Both the position numbers and the translations under genes were made by a program. This document shows, one piece after another, positions 42,924 to 51,252 of a stretch of 53,472 nucleotides of DNA; the stretch's first letter is position 1, and the number at the start of each line of letters is the position of its first letter. Below the pieces are notes generated by a model, which was given only the letters and a program-made list of their open reading frames with translations, was not told where the DNA came from and made no database searches. Origin of the DNA: Bacillus sp. FJAT-29790 (GTDB taxonomy: Bacteria; Bacillota; Bacilli; Bacillales; Cytobacillaceae). The stretch lies in the NCBI RefSeq assembly GCF_019039215.1, contig NZ_JAHNZZ010000005.1:1-53472 (forward strand), read 5' to 3'.

Positions 42924-42944
42924 CTATTTATGATACGGTTCTCC
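42924..42944 (-). repeat. rlmH 3' end, the primary attachment-like site
   Basis: Minus strand GGAGAACCGTATCATAAATA plus G: the last six codons and TAG stop of rlmH. The five copies at 22730, 31762, 36169, 38215 and 40498 repeat it in the same orientation. Staphylococcal SCC elements use the equivalent place (core GAAGC-TATCATAA) as attB. Confidence 0.8.
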
Positions 42945-43403
42945 CCGATTTATCCTATAAGCCCGATAAACCTGCTCCACCAAAATCAACTTCATCAACT
43001 GATGCGGAAATGTCATCTTCGAGAAACTAAGTTTCTCATCCGCCCGCTGCATCACTTCCTGGCTCAATCCAAGAGATCCCCCAATAACAAAGGCTACCTT
43101 ACTTTTCCCGTACGTAGCCAGTTTATCGAGTGTATCTGCCAATTCTTCCGATGTTTTCATTTTCCCTTCAATCGCAAGAGCAATAACATGTGCATCTGGA
43201 TTAATTTTTGCTAGGATCCGTTCGCCCTCTTTTTGTTTCACTTGGATCATCTCTGTTTCACTTAGTTCTTCAGGTGCCTTTTCGTCTGGAACTTCGATGA
43301 TGTCCATTTTGGCGTAGGCTGATAATCTTTTTAAATATTCATCGATTCCTTGTTTTAAATATTTTTCTTTTAGTTTTCCGACCGTTATGATTGAGATATT
43401 CAC
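42924..43403 (-). CDS. rlmH: 23S rRNA pseudouridine-1915 N3-methyltransferase RlmH
   Basis: A 159-residue SPOUT methyltransferase with the AdoMet pocket [12 protein letters not shown] and the conserved C-terminus [14 protein letters not shown]. It methylates pseudouridine 1915 of 23S rRNA in the 70S ribosome. The homologue in S. aureus (OrfX) is the target of SCCmec insertion, and the 3' end here shows the same kind of repeated junctions. It lies downstream of the wal operon and htrC as in other Bacillales. Confidence 0.97.
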   Translation of the reverse strand: MNISIITVGKLKEKYLKQGIDEYLKRLSAYAKMDIIEVPDEKAPEELSETEMIQVKQKEGERILAKINPDAHVIALAIEGKMKTSEELADTLDKLATYGKSKVAFVIGGSLGLSQEVMQRADEKLSFSKMTFPHQLMKLILVEQVYRAYRINRGEPYHK

Positions 43404-43738
43404 AGTTCATCCTCACTTTGTAAACAAGATATCCACAATAGTTATCCACATATCCACATTCCCTATCCACATCTTGTATAGGATCATTTGTTTGCCACAA
43501 GATATATAGCTGGATTTTTGCAATATTCACAGGCTGTTGATAACTTTTCCTCCCCTAATACTTTCTTTAATTGCGGAAATGTTTCATACTCATCAACCAC
43601 AGTATCTATTGCTATATCAACATGTTCTTCACAACAGTAAATCATCAAAATTATGCTCCTTTCATTAAAAAAACGCTATCACTATTATTTGAATTGTGGA
43701 TAATTTTCATTCTTTCTACTTTCCTTTACTTATCCACA
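43396..43738. promoter_or_regulatory. DnaA-box cluster next to rlmH
   Basis: Perfect TTATCCACA boxes at 43442 and 43730, and one on the minus strand at 43695. One-mismatch boxes lie at 43396, 43429, 43450 and 43463. Four boxes fall within 43 bp between rlmH and the CxxH/CxxC gene. An equivalent cluster at B. subtilis yydA (rlmH) helps control DnaA level and replication initiation. Confidence 0.7.
43484..43645 (-). CDS. CxxH/CxxC family small protein
   Basis: 53 residues: MIYCCEEHVDIAIDTVVDEY then a second half ending CEYCKNPAIYLVANK. The CEEH and CEYC motifs could bind one metal ion, probably zinc. The family (CxxH/CxxC, first seen in Bacillus) is commonly found at this spot between htrC and rlmH, and its function is unknown. 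AAAGGAG precedes the ATG at suitable spacing. Confidence 0.85.
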   Translation of the reverse strand: MIYCCEEHVDIAIDTVVDEYETFPQLKKVLGEEKLSTACEYCKNPAIYLVANK

Positions 43739-43763
43739 TCTCATCTTATCAAAACCATAAAAA

Positions 43764-43790
43764 ACAGGAAAGCACATTTCGCTTTCCTGT
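43764..43790 (-). terminator. Terminator after htrC
   Basis: ACAGGAAAGC and GCTTTCCTGT, 10-bp arms, with TTTTTTATGG on the minus-strand 3' side. Confidence 0.85.
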
Positions 43791-43815
43791 TACCTATATT
43801 ATCTACTCACGATAA

Positions 43816-45045
43816 TTAAAAGGTTTCTCCACTTAGCTTTATAGTTGTTTCTTGAAGCTTTCCATTACGGTAAAACTTAACCTTCATTTGTTCACCGATT
43901 TTCTTCTTCGTATATAAATGCTGTCGTAAATCGATAACATCGTTCATTTTTTCACCGTCCATTTCAACGATGACGTCTAGTTCTTTTAATCCCGCTTGTG
44001 AAGCCGGTGAGTTTGGTTCTACTCTTCTCAAGGCAACTCCGTAAGTAACGTCACTTGGAAGCTTCAATGCTTCTTGTTGGTAATAGGCCGGGATTTCATT
44101 GACTGATTTTAAGTCGACGCCCATATATGGTCTTTTTACCTCGCCATATTTTTCAAGGTCTTCAATGATAGGTATTACATGATTAATTGGAATAGACAAT
44201 CCAATGCCTTCTACTGCCTGTTGGGCAATTTTCATTGAATTAATGCCAATGACTTGGCCTTTAATATTAACTAAGGCACCGCCACTGTTACCAGGATTGA
44301 TCGCTGCATCGGTCTGCAACACTTCTGCCTGCCAATCGATAATTCCATCATTATTAATGTCAATCGGAATCGTACGCTCTAACCCGGAAATGATTCCTTG
44401 TGTAACAGAACCCGAAAACCTTAGACCTAAAGGGTTTCCGATCGCAAGTACAGGCTCACCTGTCTTTAAAGCATCCGAGTTTCCAAACTCAGCGACTTTC
44501 TTTACTTTTTTCGCATCTATTTCAATTACAGCAAGGTCTGTCCAAATATCACTGCCTCTAAGCTTGGCTGGAATCTTTGTTCCATCCGCTAGAGTCACCT
44601 CCAGTTCACTTGCACCCTCTACTACGTGATGGTTGGTGACAATTAGAGCTTTGTTTCCTTCTTTTTTATAAATTACACCTGAGCCAGTACCAGCTGGTTC
44701 CCCAACATTCCCTTTGTCATTCCAAAAGCCTGTTGTTTGGATATTCGTAATGCCAACAACAGCATCCCCCGCCTTGTCAACAGCCTTTGTAACATCTGAG
44801 ACGACATTTAGAGAAACATTTTCTGTGAGAACATTTCTATTTCCATTCCCCATTGCACTCTCTTGCAATTGTGCACCTGGCTCAACTGTATATGGAAGAA
44901 TACCCATATCAGAAAGCTTAGGGATAGCAATAATAACGAGAAATGCTCCTAAAATAACTCCAACTAGACTTACTAAGAAATACCCGCCCCTGTTTCCTTT
45001 TTGTTGTTTATAACGGTTTTGATGATCTTGGTCATAGTAACCCAC
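43816..45045 (-). CDS. htrC: Membrane-anchored HtrA/DegP-type serine protease
   Basis: 409 residues: a cytoplasmic start, a membrane anchor at about 20-42, a trypsin-like protease with His in TNHHVVEG, Asp in WTDLAVIEI and Ser in GNSGGALVN, and one PDZ domain at about 300-400. It degrades or refolds damaged exported proteins. Position downstream of walJ matches htrC (yycK/yyxA) of B. subtilis. Two hairpins upstream separate it from walJ, so it may have its own promoter. Confidence 0.93.
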   Translation of the reverse strand: MGYYDQDHQNRYKQQKGNRGGYFLVSLVGVILGAFLVIIAIPKLSDMGILPYTVEPGAQLQESAMGNGNRNVLTENVSLNVVSDVTKAVDKAGDAVVGITNIQTTGFWNDKGNVGEPAGTGSGVIYKKEGNKALIVTNHHVVEGASELEVTLADGTKIPAKLRGSDIWTDLAVIEIDAKKVKKVAEFGNSDALKTGEPVLAIGNPLGLRFSGSVTQGIISGLERTIPIDINNDGIIDWQAEVLQTDAAINPGNSGGALVNIKGQVIGINSMKIAQQAVEGIGLSIPINHVIPIIEDLEKYGEVKRPYMGVDLKSVNEIPAYYQQEALKLPSDVTYGVALRRVEPNSPASQAGLKELDVIVEMDGEKMNDVIDLRQHLYTKKKIGEQMKVKFYRNGKLQETTIKLSGETF

Positions 45046-45246
45046 GATGGATCAGTCCTTTCTTCAAAAATGAATCAATGCTTTTGAATTCCTTATAAAA
45101 AAGGAGTATTTATAAGTGCTAAGATCTATTCTTCCTATCTACCCATTATTATACTCCCTCATTTTTTAAAATCTAAGGAAAAGACGCGCCAAATCGGAAT
45201 CTTACGACTTTGTTCATATATTAGATGGATTTTGTTAACAATGCAA

Positions 45247-45291
45247 AAAAGGAATAAATAGCCGCAAGCAAAATGGCCATTCATTCCTTTT
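45247..45291. terminator. Hairpin between walJ and htrC
   Basis: AAAAGGAAT and ATTCCTTTT with an inner GCC/GGC stem; T-run on both strands. Confidence 0.55.
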
Positions 45292-45335
45292 TAATCAAGC
45301 TCTTTGGATTGTTGCTTTTATTTCCTTCATTAAAG

Positions 45336-45358
45336 GCAATCGGTCACTCCCCGATTGC
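45336..45358 (-). terminator. Terminator of the wal operon
   Basis: GCAATCGG and CCGATTGC, then CTTTAATG on the minus strand, about 20 bp after the walJ stop. Confidence 0.6.
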
Positions 45359-45379
45359 TTCTAGTCTCACTTCTTAACT

Positions 45380-46174
45380 TTAGACTGCTGTCAATGCGGT
45401 TGGTATCTTCGGATCAGTATCATACAGCTCAAACTGCTCGCCAACAAGAATCCCTCTGCTTTCAAGCGTTTGTGCAACAGACATTCTTGCTAGTTCTTTA
45501 ATATTGTTGTCTTGACTTAAATGGGCTAAATAGAAGCGCTTTGTCTGGTCGCCGGCTACTTCGCTCATTGCGATAGCAGCATCCTCATTTGAAACATGGC
45601 CGACATCACTCAAGATTCTTCTTTTAATACTCCAAGGGTAGCGGCCCATCCGGAGCATCTGAACATCATGATTACTTTCGAATACATAGGCATCCGCATT
45701 GGAGATTAAGCCTTTCATACGGTCACTGACGTATCCGGTATCCGTAATCAAGACAAGTTTTTTGCCTTGCTGATGAAAAACATAAAACATCGGATCCGCC
45801 GCATCATGAGAAACACCAAACGATTCGATATCTAAAGAACCAAACGTTTTCACAGTTTCCATATCGAAGGTGAACTTCTGCTCCACAGGAACCTGTCCAA
45901 TTAAGCCATCCATTGCCTGCCATGTTTTTTCGTTTGCATAAATCGGTAATTTATACTTCCTTGCAAGGATGCCTACTCCCTTAATATGATCGCTGTGCTC
46001 ATGCGTGACTAATATACCGGAGAGCTTCCCCATGTCCCGGTCAATTTTCTGAAATAAGGCTTCCATTTGCTTCCCGCTCAAGCCCGCATCAATCAGAAAT
46101 GAATGGTCCTCCGTCTCGACAAAGATCGCATTCCCTGTACTCCCGCTCGCAAGAACGCTGAATTGCAAAGACAT
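45380..46174 (-). CDS. walJ: WalJ (YycJ), metallo-beta-lactamase-fold nuclease
   Basis: 264 residues with the metal motif [12 protein letters not shown], Asp ligand in [11 protein letters not shown] and further His residues in SNHDVQML and LAHLSQDNN. WalJ/YycJ has been reported as a 5'-3' exonuclease with a role in mismatch repair, and it is the fifth gene of the wal operon. It starts 7 bp after walI, so it is translated from the same mRNA. Confidence 0.95.
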   Translation of the reverse strand: MSLQFSVLASGSTGNAIFVETEDHSFLIDAGLSGKQMEALFQKIDRDMGKLSGILVTHEHSDHIKGVGILARKYKLPIYANEKTWQAMDGLIGQVPVEQKFTFDMETVKTFGSLDIESFGVSHDAADPMFYVFHQQGKKLVLITDTGYVSDRMKGLISNADAYVFESNHDVQMLRMGRYPWSIKRRILSDVGHVSNEDAAIAMSEVAGDQTKRFYLAHLSQDNNIKELARMSVAQTLESRGILVGEQFELYDTDPKIPTALTAV

Positions 46175-46181
46175 AAATTTC

Positions 46182-46985
46182 TCACTCCACTATTTTTTTC
46201 TCTTCATTGTTTAATTGAATAATTTGCCCCTCGAAGGCATGGACAAATAAATTCTCATCATCATTGATCACAAAACGCCACGCAGGTGTTAATACTTGTG
46301 AAGTTTGTGTGTGGACGAATGTGAAATAACCAAGCTCCACTTTGGTAATTTTGCTTTTGGGCTTTAAGGAGCCATTTCCATATAAAGTTTCAATGGCTTT
46401 AAGGGGCTGAATAATTTTCTCTTCTTCCGATAGCTCCTCGATATCTTCCAATAATGTTTGCCTGTAGGAAACAATATCATTTTCATCATTTAAATAGATT
46501 GTTAGTTCACCATTGAAGTTTTTATAAAAAATTTTATCACCAAACTGCTGATAATACGTCAAAGTATTACCTTTCTTCGTCCAAAATCGATATTGGTCAC
46601 CGTACAAAATATTATTTTTAATAAAAGAATTGAGCTCTGAGGATTCAAGTTTATCACTAATCTGAAATGGCTTTTCAAGAACAGATTCCAAGATGAATCC
46701 TTCATTTATTTTCATTCGCTGACCTTTTAACTTCGTTTTTTCTAATTCCTCGAGATCCTCATTGCTGAAGTTTTTTGGCTTTGCACTTAAATACATGTCC
46801 TTGAGATTGTTTTTTGGAAGGTCAGTATATTCAATTTCATCCGCTTTAAGCCGCTTTTCAAACGAAGTCTCTGTTCTAAACTCATATTGGCTGGAGCTCT
46901 TAAGTTTAAAGAACTCATACATTAAATAAATATCGAGAACAAGGAAGGTCAATATAAAGATTGTCTTGATTCTACTCCAATCCAT
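46182..46985 (-). CDS. walI: WalI (YycI), membrane regulator of WalK
   Basis: 268 residues starting [20 protein letters not shown], one N-terminal membrane helix and an outer domain made of YycH/YycI-type repeats. With WalH it binds WalK in the membrane and damps its activity. The ATG at 46985 follows GGGGGG and overlaps the walH end by 14 bp; a longer frame to 47033 is inside walH. Confidence 0.94.
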   Translation of the reverse strand: MDWSRIKTIFILTFLVLDIYLMYEFFKLKSSSQYEFRTETSFEKRLKADEIEYTDLPKNNLKDMYLSAKPKNFSNEDLEELEKTKLKGQRMKINEGFILESVLEKPFQISDKLESSELNSFIKNNILYGDQYRFWTKKGNTLTYYQQFGDKIFYKNFNGELTIYLNDENDIVSYRQTLLEDIEELSEEEKIIQPLKAIETLYGNGSLKPKSKITKVELGYFTFVHTQTSQVLTPAWRFVINDDENLFVHAFEGQIIQLNNEEKKIVE

Positions 46986-48297
46986 GAATGTCCCCCCCTG
47001 TTTCATCCACAGATACTTTTCTCCATGAATCATTGTATTGATAGTACCAGGAAGGCTCTAAATAGACTAATCTTGTCTGTGCGTCCTTTATCATTGTATA
47101 TCCGATTATTAAATCCTGCAGTTTTTCTGATTCAAATCCGTCCATACCCGTTATACGCTCTAATACAGTCTGGCCTGAACTAAGATCAATTTCAGTGGAT
47201 TCTGTACGAATGCCAAGCGAAAAATTGCTGCGCAAATACTCATTAATTTCACTTTGCCCCCAGGTCTGACTAATTTCTGAAATCCGATTATCTTCGCTAA
47301 AAACAGGATAGCCCTTCGCATCATAAAGGCGGAAAAGCACCCTATGTCTCATTTCATCCATTTCAACATAGCGATAATTATCCGTCCAACCGCCATGCTC
47401 ATTCACAAAATCAATGCTTCTTTTTAATAAATTTTTGGAGGAAATAGTCTCATGGCCTTCAACCGGATTCACATAAGAAATCGTATTCTTATCAAAGTTA
47501 ACGCGCATTAGACTTGATCCGTCTGTAAATTCTTCGCTTAACGTCTGATGGTTTTTCTGAACAAAGCTTGGATTTCTGAACAAAGCATTTTTAAACTTTT
47601 CGGGTTCTAAAGGATTTGATAAATATTGATATCGAAGCATTTTCGTTTCTTTTATTGGCAAAAAGAGAGTTCGTTCGTTTGAAACTTTATAAGGGAAATA
47701 CTCCCCAAAGTTCAAACTATATTCGGCATTTTTAAAATAAGCATTTTTAAAATTTTGCACGAAAGAGGCAGGAACATAGCTTCTGAAGGCTTGTTTGTCT
47801 TCCGAAGAAATAAAATAAACGAAGCCTTGTTCCTTTTCAGTTTCTTCTAAATGAATGACAATCCGGTCAAAACGAAAATCAGGTAATTTCTTATCCTTTA
47901 TTTCAATAATCGTCCGATATAGCTCAATTGGAATCGAATCTGGAAAGAGGATAACTGCACTTTCAGCCTGATGAATGAATGTTGGAAAACTCTTTATTTC
48001 TGCTGAAACATCCTCAAAGTCAACAAAGTTCCATCGGCTAATTTCCGTTATAACCCGATCGATTTCATTGCTGTCAATCGTCCCAATATGCTTATCTTTC
48101 GAATAGTGATAATAGATTTTATCTGGTTTTATGATTTTTTTTACATCTTTCTTCGCACTAATCGCTACTTCTTGAACTGTATTCGCTTTTTTCATCATTT
48201 CATAGTTTGGCTGGTACGTCCAAATGCTCCATGTTAAAAGAACACTAAAACATACTAAAATGACTAATATGATTGATTTAATATTTTCATATGTCAT
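46972..48297 (-). CDS. walH: WalH (YycH), membrane regulator of WalK
   Basis: 441 residues starting MTYENIKSIILVILVCFSVL: one membrane helix then a three-domain outer part. It forms a complex with WalI and WalK that restrains the sensor kinase. It overlaps walK by 4 bp (48294-48297) and walI by 14 bp, so all are translationally coupled. Confidence 0.94.
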   Translation of the reverse strand: MTYENIKSIILVILVCFSVLLTWSIWTYQPNYEMMKKANTVQEVAISAKKDVKKIIKPDKIYYHYSKDKHIGTIDSNEIDRVITEISRWNFVDFEDVSAEIKSFPTFIHQAESAVILFPDSIPIELYRTIIEIKDKKLPDFRFDRIVIHLEETEKEQGFVYFISSEDKQAFRSYVPASFVQNFKNAYFKNAEYSLNFGEYFPYKVSNERTLFLPIKETKMLRYQYLSNPLEPEKFKNALFRNPSFVQKNHQTLSEEFTDGSSLMRVNFDKNTISYVNPVEGHETISSKNLLKRSIDFVNEHGGWTDNYRYVEMDEMRHRVLFRLYDAKGYPVFSEDNRISEISQTWGQSEINEYLRSNFSLGIRTESTEIDLSSGQTVLERITGMDGFESEKLQDLIIGYTMIKDAQTRLVYLEPSWYYQYNDSWRKVSVDETGGDIHGLE

Positions 48298-50126
48298 TCC
48301 CAATCATCCTCTTCAGTACGAACATAAGGCAGGCTAAAAGAAATCGTTGTCCCTTTTCCTTCTGTACTGGACGCCCATATTTCCCCGCCATGCGCTTCCA
48401 CCATTTCCTTGGCGATTGCGAGGCCAAGGCCTGTTCCGCCCAGCTTCCTCGTTCTTGCTTTATCCACTCGGTAAAACCGTTCAAAAATCTTATCAATATT
48501 GTCCTTCGGTATTCCTACCCCTTGATCCGAGACGCTCACAATAATAAAATCATTCTGCTCTTCAATGCGAAATGCCACTTTTCCGCCTTCTGGAGAATAC
48601 TTTAATGCATTGGAAATGATATTATCAAGCACTTGCGTAAGCTTGTCTTCATCAATTTCAACAAGGGCCGAATGATCTGGCAGCTTTCTTTCAAATGTCA
48701 CATTTTGCTGCTTTGTAAATTCAAAACGATCAATAATCCGATTATAAAAGAAGATAAAGTCAATCCATTCTTTTGTTAGAAGATAATCTTTGCTATCCAT
48801 TTTCGATAATTGCAGCAAGTCATTAACAAGACGAATCATTCGCTCTGTTTCATTCTGAGTGACTTCTAAAAAGTTTGGCGCAATTTCTTCATCTTTCCAT
48901 GCCCCTTCAGCTAATGCTTCTAAATAGCTTCTCATTGTCGTTAATGGGGTTCTTAGCTCATGGGAGACGTTCGCGACAAATTCACGGCGTTCCATATCAA
49001 TTTTTTCCTGTTCAGTAATATCATGAAGGACCGTTATGAGTCCATTAACAAATCCAGTCTCTTTCTGGATAACGGAGAAATTCGCACGTAATATCAATGT
49101 ATTCGGATACTGGCTGTAATCGAGAATGACAGATTCGCGTTCCGCTTGTAATTCTTCAAATGTGTAATCCTCTTCCAAACCTAGTAGTGAAACAATAGGG
49201 GAGGATAAGACTGTTTCACGTGAAACATTCAACATTTTTGCAGCCGGTTCATTGATTAAAATGACTCTGCCTTTTCTGTCCGTTGCGATTACGCCATCTG
49301 TCATATAGGCAAGGACTGAAGACAACTTCCGCCGTTCCCCTTCCGTCGTTGCCTGGGCCTCTTGCAGCTTCTTTGTTAAGTTATTAAAGGTCATTGCCAA
49401 TTGCCCAATTTCATCATAGCCATAAACCTTTACTTTTCTTGAAAAATTCCCCTTCGCCATCGCAAGGGCCTGCCTACGCATATCAGACATCGGCCTTGTG
49501 ATCGTTTGTGCGAGAAGAACGCCCAAAACGGCAGTAATTGCAAGGGCAATGGCTGTTCCAGATGTAAAAATACTGTTGATCTGTCTCATCTGCTCAAATA
49601 CGTTCTCAATCTTTGCAACTAAGTAAATAGCCCCTTTTACTTCCCCATTATGTTTAATCGGGGTCACTAGAACCCAGATGCGATTACCCGTATGTGGGTC
49701 AATGAAATCTTCACTCGCTTGCTGAGAAGTAGCTATTGTCATTCTGCTCAACGTATCCGTTGTTCTTTGACCTACTACTCCTTGATTATCAGGGTCGGAA
49801 GTTCCCAAAATCTTGAGTGTATCTCCTTCAATCACCCTTACCTCCGTAATATCGGCAGAATAATAGTCTCTTAATAATTTATAAACATCCTCTTCGAGAG
49901 ACGGTCCCTCTTCGTCAGGCAATCGTTCTTTCGTCATCTGTTCTTCGAGATAATAAGCAAGCAAATTAACCCTATCTTGGATCGTCGTTTTGAAATTATC
50001 CTTTAATGTGAACTCTAATTGTCGAACAAAGTACACACCAATGATTTGCATCGCGATTAATATAAGTAACACATAAATGATGACAAACTTTAGGTGGATT
50101 GATCGGGCAAAACCTACTCTTTTCAT
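48294..50126 (-). CDS. walK: WalK sensor histidine kinase
   Basis: 610 residues from the ATG at 50126 (MKRVGFARSIHLKFVIIYVL), matching the B. subtilis length. Order: helix about 12-33, outer Cache-like domain to about 180, helix about 183-205, HAMP, PAS (GVIATDRKGRVILINEPAAKML), phospho-acceptor His in FVANVSHELRTPL, then ATP lid motifs DEDKLTQVLDNIISNALKYS and GTGLGLAIAKEM. It controls cell-wall hydrolases through WalR. The longer frame to 50192 overlaps walR and lacks a ribosome site. Confidence 0.97.
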   Translation of the reverse strand: MKRVGFARSIHLKFVIIYVLLILIAMQIIGVYFVRQLEFTLKDNFKTTIQDRVNLLAYYLEEQMTKERLPDEEGPSLEEDVYKLLRDYYSADITEVRVIEGDTLKILGTSDPDNQGVVGQRTTDTLSRMTIATSQQASEDFIDPHTGNRIWVLVTPIKHNGEVKGAIYLVAKIENVFEQMRQINSIFTSGTAIALAITAVLGVLLAQTITRPMSDMRRQALAMAKGNFSRKVKVYGYDEIGQLAMTFNNLTKKLQEAQATTEGERRKLSSVLAYMTDGVIATDRKGRVILINEPAAKMLNVSRETVLSSPIVSLLGLEEDYTFEELQAERESVILDYSQYPNTLILRANFSVIQKETGFVNGLITVLHDITEQEKIDMERREFVANVSHELRTPLTTMRSYLEALAEGAWKDEEIAPNFLEVTQNETERMIRLVNDLLQLSKMDSKDYLLTKEWIDFIFFYNRIIDRFEFTKQQNVTFERKLPDHSALVEIDEDKLTQVLDNIISNALKYSPEGGKVAFRIEEQNDFIIVSVSDQGVGIPKDNIDKIFERFYRVDKARTRKLGGTGLGLAIAKEMVEAHGGEIWASSTEGKGTTISFSLPYVRTEEDDWE

Positions 50127-50134
50127 TAATATCC

Positions 50135-50845
50135 TTACTCCTGTTCGGGGTTTCGTAAGTAATACCCGACCCCTCGTCTTGTAACGATCCATGTAGGGTG
50201 ACTTGGGTTGTCTTCAATTTTTTCCCGAAGCCGTCTAACCGTCACATCAACGGTTCGCACATCCCCATAATAATCATAGCCCCAAACAGTCTGAAGCAGG
50301 TGCTCCCGTGTCATAACTTGTCCAATATGCTTAGCCAAGTAGTGAAGAAGCTCAAACTCACGGTGAGTCAGTTCGATTGTCTCTCCACGTTTTGAAACAA
50401 CATAAGCATCCGGATGAATAATCAATGATCCTACTGTTATTTCATTTGTTTCATTCTCTTCAGTAGCATTTGCAGTAATTTGCTGATGGCGTCTTAAATT
50501 TGCTTTAATCCGAGCAATTAGCTCCCGTGTGCTAAAGGGCTTTGTTACATAGTCGTCAGCTCCGAGCTCAAGCCCAATCACTTTATCGATTTCCGAGTCT
50601 TTCGCAGTCAGCATAATGATCGGCATATCATATTTTTTTCTCACTTCACGACAAACTTCAATTCCATCTCTTAGTGGAAGCATAATATCAAGGAGAATGA
50701 GATCCGGCTTAATTTCCTCGACCTTTTCTAAAGCAGCATTTCCATCATAGACACAGATTACTTCGTAGCCTTCTTTCTTCAAGTTAAATTGCAAAATATC
50801 TGCAATTGGTTTCTCATCATCTACAACTAGAATTTTTTTATCCAT
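50135..50845 (-). CDS. walR: WalR response regulator
   Basis: 236 residues: a receiver domain with phospho-Asp in [13 protein letters not shown], switch residues MLTAKDSE and [10 protein letters not shown], and an OmpR-type winged helix ([48 protein letters not shown]). It binds TGTWAH-N5-TGTWAH boxes to set autolysin expression and is essential in most Bacillales. The ATG at 50845 has AAGGAG upstream. It is the first gene of walRKHIJ; repeat copy 4 lies upstream of its promoter region. Confidence 0.97.
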   Translation of the reverse strand: MDKKILVVDDEKPIADILQFNLKKEGYEVICVYDGNAALEKVEEIKPDLILLDIMLPLRDGIEVCREVRKKYDMPIIMLTAKDSEIDKVIGLELGADDYVTKPFSTRELIARIKANLRRHQQITANATEENETNEITVGSLIIHPDAYVVSKRGETIELTHREFELLHYLAKHIGQVMTREHLLQTVWGYDYYGDVRTVDVTVRRLREKIEDNPSHPTWIVTRRGVGYYLRNPEQE

Positions 50846-51040
50846 ACTTTTCTCCTTTTTAATCATTTATTTTGGAGCAGTAGAATGCTGTATAATATCA
50901 AAGGTTATTAACTTACTTTAACATTTTACACTAGGGAATTCATCTATTTGGAAGAGTTAGATTAACCTAGTAAAGTCCACTGCCTAGCTGAGCCATTCAA
51001 TGTCGTTATTTCAAAAAGAATGGTTCTGTTAATCTTGGTT

Positions 51041-51169
51041 GTTGATTTCCGCTCCAGGTGCTCGCTTTCCGTGGGCGGTTCGAGAGCCTCCTTGTCGCTA
51101 TCTCTCCTGCGGGGTCTCCCTTGGACTCGCTTTTCCCGCAGGAGTCTCGCACCTTCCGCTCCAATCAAC
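51041..51169. repeat. GC-rich hairpin repeat, copy 4
   Basis: The core runs from GTTGATTTCCGCTCCAGGTG to CTTCCGCTCCAATCAAC. It is the most divergent internally (GGTTCGAGAGCC, TCGCTATCTCTCCTG) but keeps the ends and the CCCGCAGGAGTCTCGCACCT arm. The terminal flanks seen in copies 1-3 are absent. It lies between the M23 peptidase gene and walR. Confidence 0.85.
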
Positions 51170-51252
51170 AAAATACAAATATCAACAGTGTGCTTTAACA
51201 CTGCCAAAAGAATAAAAATGTCTCTAGTATAAACAACTAGAGACAGCGGAAA

